Source of the DNA: Neurospora intermedia
Taxonomy: Eukaryota; Ascomycota; Sordariomycetes; Sordariales; Sordariaceae
Direction: 5' to 3'
Length of the DNA: 64,000 bases
NCBI GenBank assembly: GCA_037102815.1
Contig: BTPP01000001.1
Coordinates: 3,373,001-3,437,000 of the forward strand
How positions within the stretch are numbered: the stretch's first letter is position 1; the number at the start of each line of letters is the position of its first letter. Position numbers and translations under genes: made by a program. A model generated the notes under the pieces. That model ran no database searches. It saw only the letters and a list, made by a program, of their open reading frames with translations, and was not told the DNA's origin. Positions 33,201 to 43,067 of this stretch are shown here, piece after piece.

Positions 33201-34535
33201 CTCCTCTTCCCAGCACTCGTCAGCATCCCTCCAGGTGTCTAGACCATCCGCATCCTGCGAGGAGTCATCAACGGACTCGGAGCCGCTCGCCAGAAGAAGC
33301 TTCTGCAGGTCTTCTGCCGCTTTAGCCTCGTCTCCGTTATGGAGCGCCAAGAGCTTGCGACAGAGGTCAATAGAGTATCCGGACTGAGCGAGTCGCGTAA
33401 TGGCGCCCTCTCTCTTGAGATCAGTGGCGGCGACAGTAACGCCAGCACTATATTTCTCAGGGAGAGCCCACCGCGGAAGATCATCCTCAGGAATATGAAC
33501 CAAGAGCCATTCCAAGGCCTCTTCTCTGTCTTTGCACTCCTCCACGGCCTCCTCGATATGGCTTTGGCGGAATCCCAAATCCTTGAACTCCTTCACGATG
33601 GCAGCCTTTTGCGAGGCCGACATGACCACTCCATTCGGATTCCAGACCGTCTCCCTGCGGAGCAAATCCTCGAGCTGCGATCGTGTCTTGTTACCCATCT
33701 CGATCTTGGGAACATTAGCCCATCCCCTCATGACATTGTGCGCGCCACCACCACCTGCGCCCCCGGAGCCACTGCCCCTGAATGCCAAGGAGACACCGGG
33801 TTCGTTTGCGGCCTTTTCCTTGGCGGCCTGGAGCTGAGCTCTCTTCTTCTCAGCGGCAGCCTTTGCCTCCTCGCGCTCTCTCTGAGCTTGGAAAGGGTCG
33901 GCCTCGTACATCCATGCCTTGCCCTCCTTGACATCCTGCTTCTTGAGGGCCTCAAACTCCTTCCACAGCGACCTGTAATCTGGCGGAAGCGTCATGTGCA
34001 TGTTCTTCATGCTGCAAACGCGGTACAGGGCGTAGGTAGCGGCGAAATGCTTGGCTTCGAGGGCAGTGGGCTTGTAGGCGAGGTGCACATGGCTTGGAGG
34101 CAGCTTGAATGGCGGCAGCGTGGTGACTTCCTGCGTCTTTGGGTTCTTTGCGCTGAGAGTAACAAAGACAGAGAACCCATCCTTGGTCTTGATGGTGTTG
34201 TAGTCGGGTCTCTCCCACTTTTGCTTCTGGCAGTGCTCCGAAAGAAGGTTCACGGGTAGCTTGCCGGTCCAGGAGTGACCACCGATGATTTGCTTAACCG
34301 TCGGCTTCGGGGGCCCGGCGTCAAGCTCCTCCGCGGGTTTGGAGGGACCAGCTTTAGCTCCTCCCCTCTTGCCCTTAGGTTCCTTGTCGGAATTGCTAAA
34401 GACAATGAAATCGCCCTCTGATGGGCCTGCGGCCTTCTTGGAGTCCTTTTTGGATTTGGAGGTGGGTTGAGAGGCTGCCGACGATGAAGCGGCTGCGGGC
34501 GCAGGGGCACTGCTCTTGGTTCCCTTTTTGGCCAT
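30291..34535 (-). CDS. DEAH-box RNA helicase, DHX57-like (yeast YLR419W type)
   Basis: This is a large ATP-dependent RNA helicase of the DHX29/DHX36/DHX57 group. Exons are 34535-30611 and 30541-30291 (1391 aa); the intron (30542-30610, GTAAGT...TTATTAG) is needed to restore the DLTPFNAYTLLLF block at the C-terminal OB-like fold. Order seen: a basic, low-complexity N-terminus (1-80), a charged coiled segment (about 210-245), UBA-like regions (about 310-350), an RWD-like region (about 435-540), then the helicase core with Walker A GETGSGKST (636-644), DEVH (745-748, a variant of DEAH), SAT (about 777), the QRRGRAGR motif VI, winged-helix/HA2 and OB domains. The UBA-RWD-helicase order points to DHX57. 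Substrates are not evident. An upstream in-frame Met 49 codons earlier is not an ATG start I would choose. Confidence 0.93.
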   Translation of the reverse strand: MAKKGTKSSAPAPAAASSSAASQPTSKSKKDSKKAAGPSEGDFIVFSNSDKEPKGKRGGAKAGPSKPAEELDAGPPKPTVKQIIGGHSWTGKLPVNLLSEHCQKQKWERPDYNTIKTKDGFSVFVTLSAKNPKTQEVTTLPPFKLPPSHVHLAYKPTALEAKHFAATYALYRVCSMKNMHMTLPPDYRSLWKEFEALKKQDVKEGKAWMYEADPFQAQREREEAKAAAEKKRAQLQAAKEKAANEPGVSLAFRGSGSGGAGGGGAHNVMRGWANVPKIEMGNKTRSQLEDLLRRETVWNPNGVVMSASQKAAIVKEFKDLGFRQSHIEEAVEECKDREEALEWLLVHIPEDDLPRWALPEKYSAGVTVAATDLKREGAITRLAQSGYSIDLCRKLLALHNGDEAKAAEDLQKLLLASGSESVDDSSQDADGLDTWRDADECWEEEMATLEACFGDKFSKTSPEICEIKLEGVKNGSQTNVDARVQFRKSEQYPTQVILAMVAALPSYIRLSVIKQALAYALTLEGEEMKIFYVASWVQENINDIIEKPGRIREVAAVASAASEEPKKAVKRARRAPRYPKPINWSPDPRSTEEWRARTETPSYKKMLYARQNLPAWQVQDYLIQTVSENQVTIISGETGSGKSTQSVQFILDDLYSKGLGKSANIIVTQPRRISALGLADRVSDERCSQVGQEVGYSIRGESKTSPNTRITFVTTGVLLRRLQTSGGRVEDVVASLADVSHVVVDEVHERSLDTDFLLAIIRDVLYKRRDLKLILMSATLDAASFKDYFTVDGKNVSVGLVEISGRTYPVQDYYLDDVIHMTGFSIGNNREYYYDDNAGSKSKEDPNDDPINKIIQRMGSRINYDLLVETVCAIDSELAETQKAGGILIFLPGVAEINRACNALRAVPSLHVLPLHASLETKEQKRVFASAPPGKRKVVIATNVAETSITIDDIVAVIDSGRVKETSFDPQNNMRKLEETWASRAACKQRRGRAGRVQAGKCYKLFTRNLEMQMAERPDPEIRRVPLEQLCLAVRAMGIKDVSHFLSRAPTPPEATAVEASITMLRRMGALDGEELTALGQQLAMIPADLRCGKLMVYGSIFGCLDDCVTIAAILSTKSPFVSPQEKREEAKEARKRFSQGDGDLLTDLRAFQEWNDQMQERMGQSRVRAWCGDNFLNYQTLSDIASTRSQYYSALKEMGIIPHNYSESNNSQQTKSMALLRALTASAFSPQIARIQFPDKKFAASMTGAVELDPEAKTIKFFSQENGRVFIHPSSTLFDSQGFTGNASFMSYFTKIATSKIFIRDLTRKFVPISACFFFSCSIGILIPLLAFNAYTLLLFSGAIDLDTQGRGLVVDGWLRLRGWARIGVLVSRLRGLIDKLITMKVENPSLDVEKNDIIKTVVKLVELDGLDA

Positions 34536-36014
34536 AATTGCGACCCTAGTTTGGATTGTCTCCCACGATAATAAAATTGGTGTTGTATTTTCGAAGTTCA
34601 CCTGTTGCTCAAGCGTTGCAGAAAAGGAAAAGGTTGAAGCCGAAGAGTTGGCCGCGGCGAATGACACCCACAAGAACTGCACCTACGCTTGCGCCGCTGT
34701 CCATTTCTGTCAGGACTGGTGGAATGAGTGAGTAAAGGAGGGCCGGAGATTTCTAGCCCGGTGAGAGTATGGAATGATCGATGATACAATCAGGTCCACA
34801 ATCAACTCAGAAGTCGAAGGTGGGGAGGTGATAGCTGTGTCGGTTCGGTTGCGCAACGAAAGTAGCTTCAGTTCTTGTTTGGTTGGTTTGCCAGCGACGA
34901 GAAATTCAATCCCTGTGGTTTGATGACAAGCACCGTGAGCGTTGACGGCAAAAAAAAAGTCACTGCAAGGACATCGGCTGCACTGGGGCGGCGTCAAAAG
35001 TGGGTCCATCTGGACGTGGCTTATCAGTATGTATCTACCTTCTTATTTTGTGATGATTGCTATAAAGGACCTATCTTGGTTGACTTTCTTATTCGACTAC
35101 AGTTAGCTGTGTGTTTATTCTCCCCCATCTCACCAAGCTTTTGGAGGTTCAAGAAGGTAGTAAATTACACCAGACGAGTTGGCCTGGACTCTCTACCCCC
35201 TTAAGAGGTGCTCCGGGTTACGTGCGAAAAGAGTGGGGCTAATCAAAAGCAAGGTGCTGTTAGGGTTGCGGTTAGGGTTCACAGCGGTAACTGCTGTGCT
35301 GGCGATCAGGACACTCCGACACAGAGGCGCAGAGTTGGGACCCGGGGAGGGGTTCGCGCAGGAACACTGCATTTCACCTTTACAACCGTTCCCTTTCTAG
35401 TTATATCCAGGATATGAACAAGTCAGAAATGTTTCACCCGGGAAGCATCCGTCTACTTTCCAAAATGCGAACAGGCGATTCTCTACCTGGGATTTTGCGT
35501 CTGTGAGCAGGCTTGTGCGACCCTCGGCCCGGGACCGCAAGGCCCCATCTTGTGTAAACATTCACGGCCATCAAAAGGCAAGCGCGTCTCCCGCCGGACT
35601 ACCTACATAACTCTGCGTCGTCCTCTTCGTGTGTCAAGTTTGACCCAGCCTTTCGTCCTTTCTCTGCCCTCTCCTCTTTCGTCCTTCCTCCTGGTGGGGC
35701 GCACCTTGGGTTCCCCTTGATATCACCGGGACCGACTCTGTTCTGTAAGTGAGTTGCAACTTTCACTGCTTCTCGTCCACACCACAGGCATCTCAACCCC
35801 AGGACACTTTCAAACTACTGCCTTCAACTGCGGGGTTACCAAGGTTCAGTTACATCTACACTATTGCTTGGTATTCCCATCCATTGGAGTGGTATTTGGA
35901 TACCTACCTCTAGCTGGCTGATGCCTCCTGCCTTGTTAGTCCTAGCAGGCTTTCATCGTGTGTTCATTTCTGTCTGCCCGTCCATCGTTCTCATTTGGTT
36001 TTCACCTCACCAAC
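34536..36014. promoter_or_regulatory. Divergent upstream region, helicase / unknown gene
   Basis: No gene was found in these 1.48 kb. TTAGGGTT occurs twice (35260-35267 and 35272-35279, 12 bp apart). A possible 43-bp 5' UTR intron of the right-hand gene is GTAAGT at 35745 to CACAG at 35787. Frames of 80-110 codons lie on both strands but lack convincing features. Confidence 0.45.
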
Positions 36015-37697
36015 ATGAGTACCGACAGCAACCAAAATAATCCCAAACGCGCTCACTACGTCGTGCGCGAGACTCCAGTACCACTCCCCTCATACGCTGG
36101 TGTACCCAACAGTCAGACCTCATCTGCAGCTCCAGCTCCAGCTCCAGCCCCAGCCCCAGCTTCAGCCCCAGCTCCGGCACAAAGCCAGCAACTCCAACAG
36201 TCAGGACCACCGAACGGTCAATTACTTCCAGATTCTACCCTCCCAGCCGTGAAACCATCTATTGAACACGCAGATAATAGCAGCACAATGTCGTCTTCAG
36301 GCCGGCAACTTAGGAGTCGACGGGCAGCTCCTCCTCCACCCTCGGAGCCGCCGTCGAAGAAACGAAAAGCTACATCATCCCGAGCTGCTCCCGAGCCTCC
36401 CCAGGAAACAGTCCAACCCGTCTCACCACCCCTGCCACAGGAGGATGAAGGACAACCAAAAGCTACTACCCCTAAGCAAATGCCAATTCTAAGACCCCCT
36501 ACCCAAACGGGTGGTACGTCGCCGCCACAGCACCCCGACGACATCTACCGTATGCCACCTCTCCCACCCTACCTCTCCGTCCAGCCGCGCATCTGTGAAC
36601 CGGCCGACAACTACCGGGGCTGGACCACCCCCTTAGAATTCAGCTACAAGATGAACGTGCACCCGCTCACCTTCTACGGCTCCTTCGACATCTGGTTCGA
36701 GCAGGTCCAAAAGATGGCCGAAGCTAGCAACTGTTCAATAGAGCTGAATACGCGCATCGGCAAGTTTCCCGACCCGGGCACCGTCGAGGCCTTCATCTGC
36801 CAGATGCGCTTCCTGAGCTGCTGGCGGATCCTACACGGCACCATCTCGGGCGCCTACTGGGCCTACATGCGCGTGCTGGGCTACAGTCGGATCCCAGTGT
36901 TTACGGGCGCGCCTGACGGGGGCAGTGGCGAGCAATCCGGCGGGTGTCAGTGGCAGCCTCAGCCGAGCGACTGCGTCTACTTTGCCTTGGAGGTCAAGAA
37001 GCGCGTGACGGTGCCCAACTCGGAGCAGCAGCCGCGGTACCAGACCATGAGGATGGTGGAGGAGGTGCGGTCGGCCAAAGTGACGGACTACCCGAGCGTT
37101 CAGCAGTACAAGGAGGGCATGGCGTGGCTGAAGGAGGTGTTGAATGGCATGATCCTCAAGGGCGACAGGCAGGTGTGCGAGTCCATGTATGATCGGAAAC
37201 CGGACTGGGCGCCGGAGTGGCCGGAAGTGCCAGCGGGCGGGGAGGTGGAACCTCCTTGGGCACTTAAAGGAAGCCCTTTACGAGCGGAGGATGCGTTCAG
37301 CGGTCCCAATGGATCAATGGGAGTAGTAAGCAGTTCGAAAAATACCGGCCACATCGGGCAACAGCATCAACCTCAACAAACACAGTCAACCTTTCAAATT
37401 GACCCAAGACTTCAAGCAGGCCCTCCAGACCACCACCACCACCAACAACAACAAGCCAACAACCACGCAATAGCCCGCCTAGCACCAATGAGCGCCTCTT
37501 CCAGTGACGGCGGCTACAGCTACGGCGGCGACGGATCAGTAGACTTTGCCAACAGCAACAACAACCTAATCTTCATGGACGGCACAACCGCCAGTGCAGT
37601 CGCCGTCGCTGCCGCTGAAGCGCACGGCCTGGGCGTAGGCGGTCCGAGCAGAATCCTGCAGCAGCAGGAAAACAACGATAGCAACAACCGACAATAA
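36015..37697 (+). CDS. Hypothetical protein with low-complexity ends and a conserved-looking core
   Basis: This single-exon frame gives 560 aa from ATG 36015 (context ACCAACATG). An upstream in-frame codon exists, but this ATG has the better context and starts a typical N-terminus. Residues 39-57 are an Ala-Pro repeat; about 90-140 is Pro/Ser rich with basic KKRK, a possible nuclear signal. The middle (about 190-440) has ordered, Trp/Tyr/Cys-containing sequence (WTTPLEFSYKMNVHPLTFYG, RFLSCWRILHG) and reads like a folded domain I cannot name. The C-terminus is rich in Gln, His, Asn and Gly. No catalytic motif, signal peptide or membrane segment was seen. A nuclear or regulatory role is only a guess from composition. 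Confidence 0.75.
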   Translation: MSTDSNQNNPKRAHYVVRETPVPLPSYAGVPNSQTSSAAPAPAPAPAPASAPAPAQSQQLQQSGPPNGQLLPDSTLPAVKPSIEHADNSSTMSSSGRQLRSRRAAPPPPSEPPSKKRKATSSRAAPEPPQETVQPVSPPLPQEDEGQPKATTPKQMPILRPPTQTGGTSPPQHPDDIYRMPPLPPYLSVQPRICEPADNYRGWTTPLEFSYKMNVHPLTFYGSFDIWFEQVQKMAEASNCSIELNTRIGKFPDPGTVEAFICQMRFLSCWRILHGTISGAYWAYMRVLGYSRIPVFTGAPDGGSGEQSGGCQWQPQPSDCVYFALEVKKRVTVPNSEQQPRYQTMRMVEEVRSAKVTDYPSVQQYKEGMAWLKEVLNGMILKGDRQVCESMYDRKPDWAPEWPEVPAGGEVEPPWALKGSPLRAEDAFSGPNGSMGVVSSSKNTGHIGQQHQPQQTQSTFQIDPRLQAGPPDHHHHQQQQANNHAIARLAPMSASSSDGGYSYGGDGSVDFANSNNNLIFMDGTTASAVAVAAAEAHGLGVGGPSRILQQQENNDSNNRQ

Positions 37698-38541
37698 TGT
37701 GAAGAGCGATTTCAGGTAGTACTGTAGCGATGAAATGGCGAGCAGGGCACCGACCACGACAAGTTCCGTCGCTAAAGTGTGGGGAAAATTATATTCCACT
37801 TGAGGGAAGAGAGTTGCCACGGGTACTGGTCAAAATCGGCGGGCCGGGGGAGGCGGGATCATAAGGCGAGAGTGACGGCGCAGTGATGACCTTGACTGCC
37901 TCAAGGACGGCAGTGGATATGGCACCTGCATTTCTAACGAAGGAACATGACGCTATTTTGATTTTTGATTTTAGTGTAGGTACATGCTATGGGCGCTGGA
38001 CATGGGGACAAGGACTGACAACGGGGTTAACGCCCTGTTTCTATATGTTTTTATTCTTGTTTTCTTTTCCTACTTACTATCGGGCTACCGGAAGGGGTGG
38101 CGGTTGAGCTAGGTCAGGAAGTTACGCATTCTATTTGGATGGATAGGCAAAATGGACGGAACAATTGGGCAAAGCGAAACGGGATTTCAAAAACATGGAA
38201 TTGGCGCGGAGTTTTCTTCGAAAGCAGTGATGTGTCTCGGGGCGAATATTGTTGGTTTCGATGACCTGCCTGGGTATACGGAACTATCATGAACTATTAA
38301 TGGCAGTGAAGGTTTGGGTAGAAATAGCATACGTGGGATGGATCAGAGATGCATCAAACTTGAGGTTCTTCAGCCATGGCGAACGCCACGACAAGAATGC
38401 AACTCGAGGTGTATGCAGACTGAAATGAGAAGTTTTCGTAGCAGCTGCCTGAACGGCTTAATCCGAGGGACCTCGACAGAGATGACATGAAAGAGCTACG
38501 CAGAATGCATACGATCAGTAGGCTCGAACTCGAATCCATTG
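37698..38541. other. Intergenic, downstream of the unknown gene
   Basis: It presumably holds its 3' UTR. Short frames on both strands show no support. No RNA gene or repeat was recognised. Confidence 0.5.
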
Positions 38542-38998
38542 TCAACTAACAACACACCCTAAGCCTGCGCTTTCTAATCCATCGTCCCTACTCCTTCGTT
38601 TGAAGCCGGTATTTGCCACAGTGTTCTGCTTCGGCGATGATGCTGGCTGGCCAACAAATAGGGACGGTGATGGTTGAAGCACCGGTTCGACATGGTCCTG
38701 CTCTGCTTGTTCGCCTTCTTGATCGCTTTCGTCTGGTGCTGGTCCTGTTCGTGGTGACGGTGTTGAAGGAGCTGAATAATCGCAAAAAGATGATGAAAAT
38801 GATGATGACGGAAAATAATCTTGCTCTTGTTGGTGCTCTTGTTTTGTACGCGATGGTGGTTCCGGAGTCCTTGGTGGTAAAAATAGAGGTTGAGACGACA
38901 ACGGTGGTTCTGGGGGATCCGAGCTCAGGGCAACCACTATGCAGTCCAAAATTTCTTCCTCCGACTCCTCCACTATTCCTTCTGTTTGTTCTTCTTCT
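38542..38998 (-). CDS. Possible terminal exon or unknown small ORF (uncertain)
   Basis: A 152-codon open stretch without its own ATG reads as a Glu-, Pro- and Ser-rich polypeptide (EEEQTEGIVEESEEE, then PPEPP-type runs). It can be joined in frame to an upstream exon 39246-39099 by an intron with donor GTAAGA (39098) and an acceptor at 38999-39000, and that exon in turn to the AT-hook gene. The branch point (CTAAC) is far from this acceptor and better placed for a nearer AAG that would lead to a short tail instead. So it may be an exon, or chance. Confidence 0.3.
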
Positions 38999-39510
38999 CT
39001 GGACTCATTGCCCAAAGTCGACCACTAAGCGCTATCAATGGGGATGTCCTTAAGTGGCGGTTAGTCACAAAGGGGTCGTGCAACAGGATGTTTCTTACAG
39101 GATGCCATTGAATGAAAAGCTGCCTTGTGGGTTGCTAGCGCTCGTACGAACCTCTTCACCAGTTGCTTCAATATCACTAGGGTCCAAGCCATTCAAGGTC
39201 ATCTCTACGTCACCAAACGCATCCTTGAAGTTGTTGTTCTCGTCGCCTGAAATGAAGTCGGAAAAGTCAGAGAGGCATTCGCTCGCTAGCACTCTGGCTT
39301 TTCGGTGAAGTATGAGGAGAAGGGCATGGCACGGCATGACCCTATGGAGACATGAGATATCGGAGTGAAAGAAATATGAAAAAGGATAGGTATTTTGGTC
39401 TTGGTATCTAAAGAAAACAAGAATGACACAGCGCAGCGCGAATGGGAAAGATGAAGACTCGCCGGAAACCGTGATAAGAGTTCAGATTGGGAGCCGAAAA
39501 GTGGCTACTT
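38999..39510. other. Region downstream of the AT-hook frame, with candidate exon 39099-39246
   Basis: The minus-strand segment 39246-39099 is bounded by TTTCAG (preceded by CTGAC) and GTAAGA. It continues the AT-hook frame exactly if the GTGAGT at 39518 is used as donor. It would add an acidic stretch (FKDAFGDVEMTLNGLDPSD). The implied intron of 272 bp is long for this region. Confidence 0.35.
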
Positions 39511-40017
39511 TTACTCACTTGCGGCCTCGTCGACGTCAGAGGCAGCATCAGAGGCAACCCTGTCGGCCTCATCCGCATCCTCCTCGTTGGCGACAGCCTC
39601 CTCGCCATCTTCCTCAGCAGACTGCTCGGTCGCAGCCTTGGGGGGGCGGCCACGTCTGCCGGGTCCGCCCTTCTTGGGGGTAGCCTTCTTGGAGCTGGGA
39701 GTGGCAGCCTCGCTGACATCGGACTTGCGAGGACGACCACGGCCCCTGCCCGTGGAAGAGGGGGTGGCCTTAGGCGCAGCAGCCTTCGCCTTGGCGGCAA
39801 CGGGGGTGGCCGCAGACTTGGGAGGACGTCCGCGGCGAGAGACGGTGCTGGCAGCAGTCTTCTGAGGGGCCTTCTTCACACCACCGCTGCCCTTGGGCCT
39901 ACCCCGGGGGCGGCCAGAAGGCTTGGGTACGGTCTTCCTCTCAGACGGGTCCTTGGGGGGACGGCCGCGGCCGCGCTTGACGGGCTGCTCCTCAGATTGG
40001 GGCTTGGTGGGCGCCAT
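39511..40017 (-). CDS. AT-hook (HMGA-like) DNA-binding protein
   Basis: An unspliced frame of 168 aa starts at ATG 40017. It contains about six AT-hook cores of the GRGRPPK or RGRPRK type (for example near residues 17-23, 34-40, 62-66, 91-97 and 121-126), separated by Ala/Pro/Lys/Thr-rich spacers, and an acidic C-terminus (EEDGEEAVANEEDADEAD). AT-hooks bind the minor groove of AT-rich DNA; family members act in chromatin architecture in the nucleus. A GTGAGT overlaps the last codons and can splice in phase to candidate exons at 39099-39246 and 38542-38998, so a longer isoform is possible. A GTAAGT at 40225 on the same strand hints at a 5' UTR intron. Its location beside RIP islands may be coincidence. 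Confidence 0.85.
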   Translation of the reverse strand: MAPTKPQSEEQPVKRGRGRPPKDPSERKTVPKPSGRPRGRPKGSGGVKKAPQKTAASTVSRRGRPPKSAATPVAAKAKAAAPKATPSSTGRGRGRPRKSDVSEAATPSSKKATPKKGGPGRRGRPPKAATEQSAEEDGEEAVANEEDADEADRVASDAASDVDEAASE

Positions 40018-41313
40018 ATTAATTGAAGTAGATATGGATGCAATTGCGATCTACTCGAAGGTTCTTCTTGCTGTTTCCTTTTCAAACAGTTAGTTTTGGG
40101 TGATGCAACGTGAAAGGACGGCTGCGTCAGCAAAGCAAATGAAAATACACCTGCCGACTGGGCAGGGTGGAGGTCGTGGATGAGGAAAATAAGGTGCAAA
40201 TGCGAAAAGCAGCACGCGCACTTACCGAAAACAAAAAAAAATCGGCAAAAATGGCCACGATCCGGTTGCAACGAATATTGGGTGTATTCGTCAAGTTCTG
40301 ATGGAGGAGAAGGAAGGCTGGGTGGTTTTTTGGTAATAGGAAAAAGAAATGATTTTTGTTTTGATTTATTTTGGACGGGGTCCAGGTGGTGCCGCAGGAG
40401 CAGGAGCGGGCTGGCCCAGCCAAAAGCGTGTGCTGTCACTTGACGCGACCTGGCCTGGACCCTTCAGTTCCTCATGGGCGCGTCCCTTCCTTGTCCCGTC
40501 CCCTCAACAACAACCCCTTTCCGGGCAGGTTGGAACCGGGAACCTTGGTCCCCGTTCTGGGGTAATTCGAAGATGAATACCCATGTCATATTATTCGTTG
40601 CGAGCACGAGAGCGTTTGCATGCCATGATCTTCGCCTAATTAGGCTTTTGTATAGTCTTAACATTTGTTTGAAAGCACAGCGGTTATATCCATCAAATTG
40701 CATCCCAGCGCTTGGTGTATGGGCATGGGTCCGGTTCTTCCCCGAGACATGAACCTGTCTCGTACTTTCTCTCTTTATTTTAATACACAACGTTGTTCCT
40801 TCCTTTCACCTTCACTTCGTCTTCGCTCCTTCTGTTTCTGCCATCGATAACAGTTCGAGCATGCGCTATGAGATCATCATAGTTGTACCTCCGGCGGTGT
40901 CGTAATCAAATCAGTCGGCCCATGTATACCTAATAAATAGCCATTTCATATCTCATCGTCGTTATATGGTACAAATCTCTGCTTTTTTTCCTCGACTCCG
41001 TTATGAGCTGGTGTACTGCTTGCAGCGCTTCGCTGTTTCCAACTTCAGAAGAATTTTCAGCTCGGCTTGCAAGATCCCATTTCTCATCGTATCACCAGCT
41101 TCCTGTGTCCCGCCGAAATGTTGAGCCCAACACTAGACCAATCTTACAAAGTTTTGGCAGGAAGGGAGCTGCCTGCTGGCGGTTTACATAACCACCAGCT
41201 CCCGGTATATAAAGACATAAAGAGAACAGGATCGATCCAACGTGATTAGATGTCTATAAGCAGATGTTTTAGGCGAAAACTGCAAAACAAGAAGGTTGTT
41301 GCAGTCCCCTCGT
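40018..41313. other. Intergenic between AT-hook gene and IRC22 gene
   Basis: Both neighbours read leftward, so this holds the AT-hook promoter and 5' UTR and the IRC22 3' UTR. Frames up to 187 codons (39876-40439, minus) overlap the AT-hook gene in another frame and were judged accidental. No repeat or RNA gene was seen. Confidence 0.5.
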
Positions 41314-42341
41314 TCATTGTTCACCACCTTTCTTAGCCTTGGCGCTGGCACCGCTCTTGACGCGGCGGGCAACGGGGCGGTTGAGATGGTGCGAGGGAAT
41401 CCAGCTCTCGTCAAAGTTCTTCTCGCCGCCAGAGGTGGCACCGGCCGACTCGGAACCAGACAAGGGCTCGGAAACTTCGACCTTCTTGACCTTAGGGGCC
41501 TTGGTCTTCTTAACAGCCTGGGGGAAGAGAGCCTCGATCCAGGTCTTGTAGACGAAGTAGAGGGTGGCGCCGAAGACACCGGTCAGGAAGAGGTAGAGGA
41601 AAATGCTACGGAAGAAGTAGGTCAGTACCAATGTTCGTCATTGCTGTGGTTCAGGGCCAAAGAAGACTCACATCTGGGGGTCGAAGATGCTGGTGGGGGC
41701 CTCAACAATGCTGGCGGTGCCGTTGTGCAGCTGGATCTCAAAAACCTCGCCGGCGGGGTTGGTGACGACAGCAAGAAGCTCGACAACGACATCCTGGGGC
41801 ATCATATCCAAGACAAAGTTGTAAGGGAGGGTCTGCTTCTCGCCAGCCGGAATCTCGATCTGGAACCGAGTGGCGGTTAAGTTGCGCACAATCTGGGCGT
41901 AGACAGGCGCGTCCTCGGGCAGGGGGCGAGTGGTCTTGAGGGCACCGCCAACGAAGGCGACCTGGATAGGGCCATCCTCCTGGTTGGTGATATCGATGAG
42001 GGCCTTGGTGACCTTGCCGTTTACGAGTTTGACGCCAAAGATGTCGGCATCGGGGAAGGTAGTCTCGATATCGGCCTTCAGCTCGGGCTGCGAGACGGGA
42101 GCCGCGGTCGAATCATCGCCGAATGTCTATAAGAAGCTCTGGTGGTTAGCAGGCGAAATGACGGGGAAGAGGGGAGAAGCTGTGATGCGGTCATGACTAC
42201 ATAGCTGAGTAGCTAGCGAGAGGTAGCTGTTCCCGACGAGAACACAACTGGGAAGGGACCTGAGCTCACCTCTTCTTGTGCGAAGACAGAGACGGCGCGG
42301 AGAGCGAGCAGGGCGAGAGAGCACCACCTGAAGTTGACCAT
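41314..42341 (-). CDS. irc22: Irc22 / translocon-associated protein alpha (TRAP-alpha) family
   Basis: This is a single-pass ER membrane protein. Exons are 42341-42270, 42126-41672 and 41605-41314 (272 aa); introns of 143 and 66 bp have GTGAGC/GTGAGT donors, and the first has a CTAAC branch. A signal peptide covers about residues 1-21 (hydrophobic CSLALLAL, likely cut before QEE). The lumenal domain (about 25-180) contains the family pattern [17 protein letters not shown], a predicted N-glycosylation NLT, and [20 protein letters not shown] membrane helix lies at about 177-200 ([19 protein letters not shown]), followed by a basic cytosolic tail. TRAP-alpha assists protein translocation; fungal Irc22 was named from a yeast recombination screen, and its exact role is unclear. 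Confidence 0.88.
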
Positions 42342-43067
42342 GATGACTGACGTTGGGGGGGAACCGGGGAAGCAAGGAGATAGGAAATGGGTTTGACGAA
42401 GCGAAGAAAGGAGGAAGCAGAAGGGAAGTGGAATTCAAGGCCAAATATCTATTCTAGAAGCGTGAGGTGTCCCAAAGGCGGCGAACACTAGACCCAGCCA
42501 GGGAGTGACCTAAGCTCCAGCGGGACTGGGGACGACCTGAGCGGCGGGGGACGAAAGTGTGGGTCCTCTTGGCTGCCAAGACGCGACTCTGACGAACGGG
42601 AAAAAAGTGCTGGCAACCAGTCTGCAATGTGGCCTCGACCTTCCCGTCTTTTGCCAACCCCTGCGTCACGCCTCGCTAGCTCCCACCAGTAGCTGCCAGA
42701 TATGCATATATCGAGATCTCGTCGGTACAGAGCTTCAATTGACGCATATAGGAGCTTCCAGAGCTTCCACTGTTCCACAGCTTCCCCGGAGACAGGGCCC
42801 AGGGCGGGTGGGGGGCAGATCAGAGAGAAACCCCGGAAAAGTCGGGGATTCGTCAAAGAACAAGAGCTACTCGACAAAGTGAATAGTTCGTGCTGTCCAA
42901 TATTCAGGTTCCAATCGTTGTTCTTTTTTTTTCGCCGGTTCTAGCGGTAGGGTCAAGTAACTAGGTTTGTAGACTTGTTATGACGCTGCTCAACCGCTGA
43001 CCTTCTCGCTTGAAGGGATATTTTGACGCATTGACCAACGAAGGCTCACAATAGATGCAAGAGATTG
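42342..43067. other. Intergenic, IRC22 promoter and decarboxylase 3' end
   Basis: Tandem leftward genes flank these 726 bp. Frames up to 129 codons on the minus strand (42488-42877) have no recognisable features. Nothing else was seen. Confidence 0.5.

Noticed and set aside
38613-39053. 146-codon plus-strand frame
   Set aside because: It is antisense to the Glu/Pro-rich minus-strand stretch and reads as Leu/Val/Met-rich shadow sequence.
39876-40439. 187-codon minus-strand frame over the AT-hook start
   Set aside because: It overlaps the AT-hook frame in another phase; the Arg/Pro-rich part is a shadow of the AT-hook repeats.
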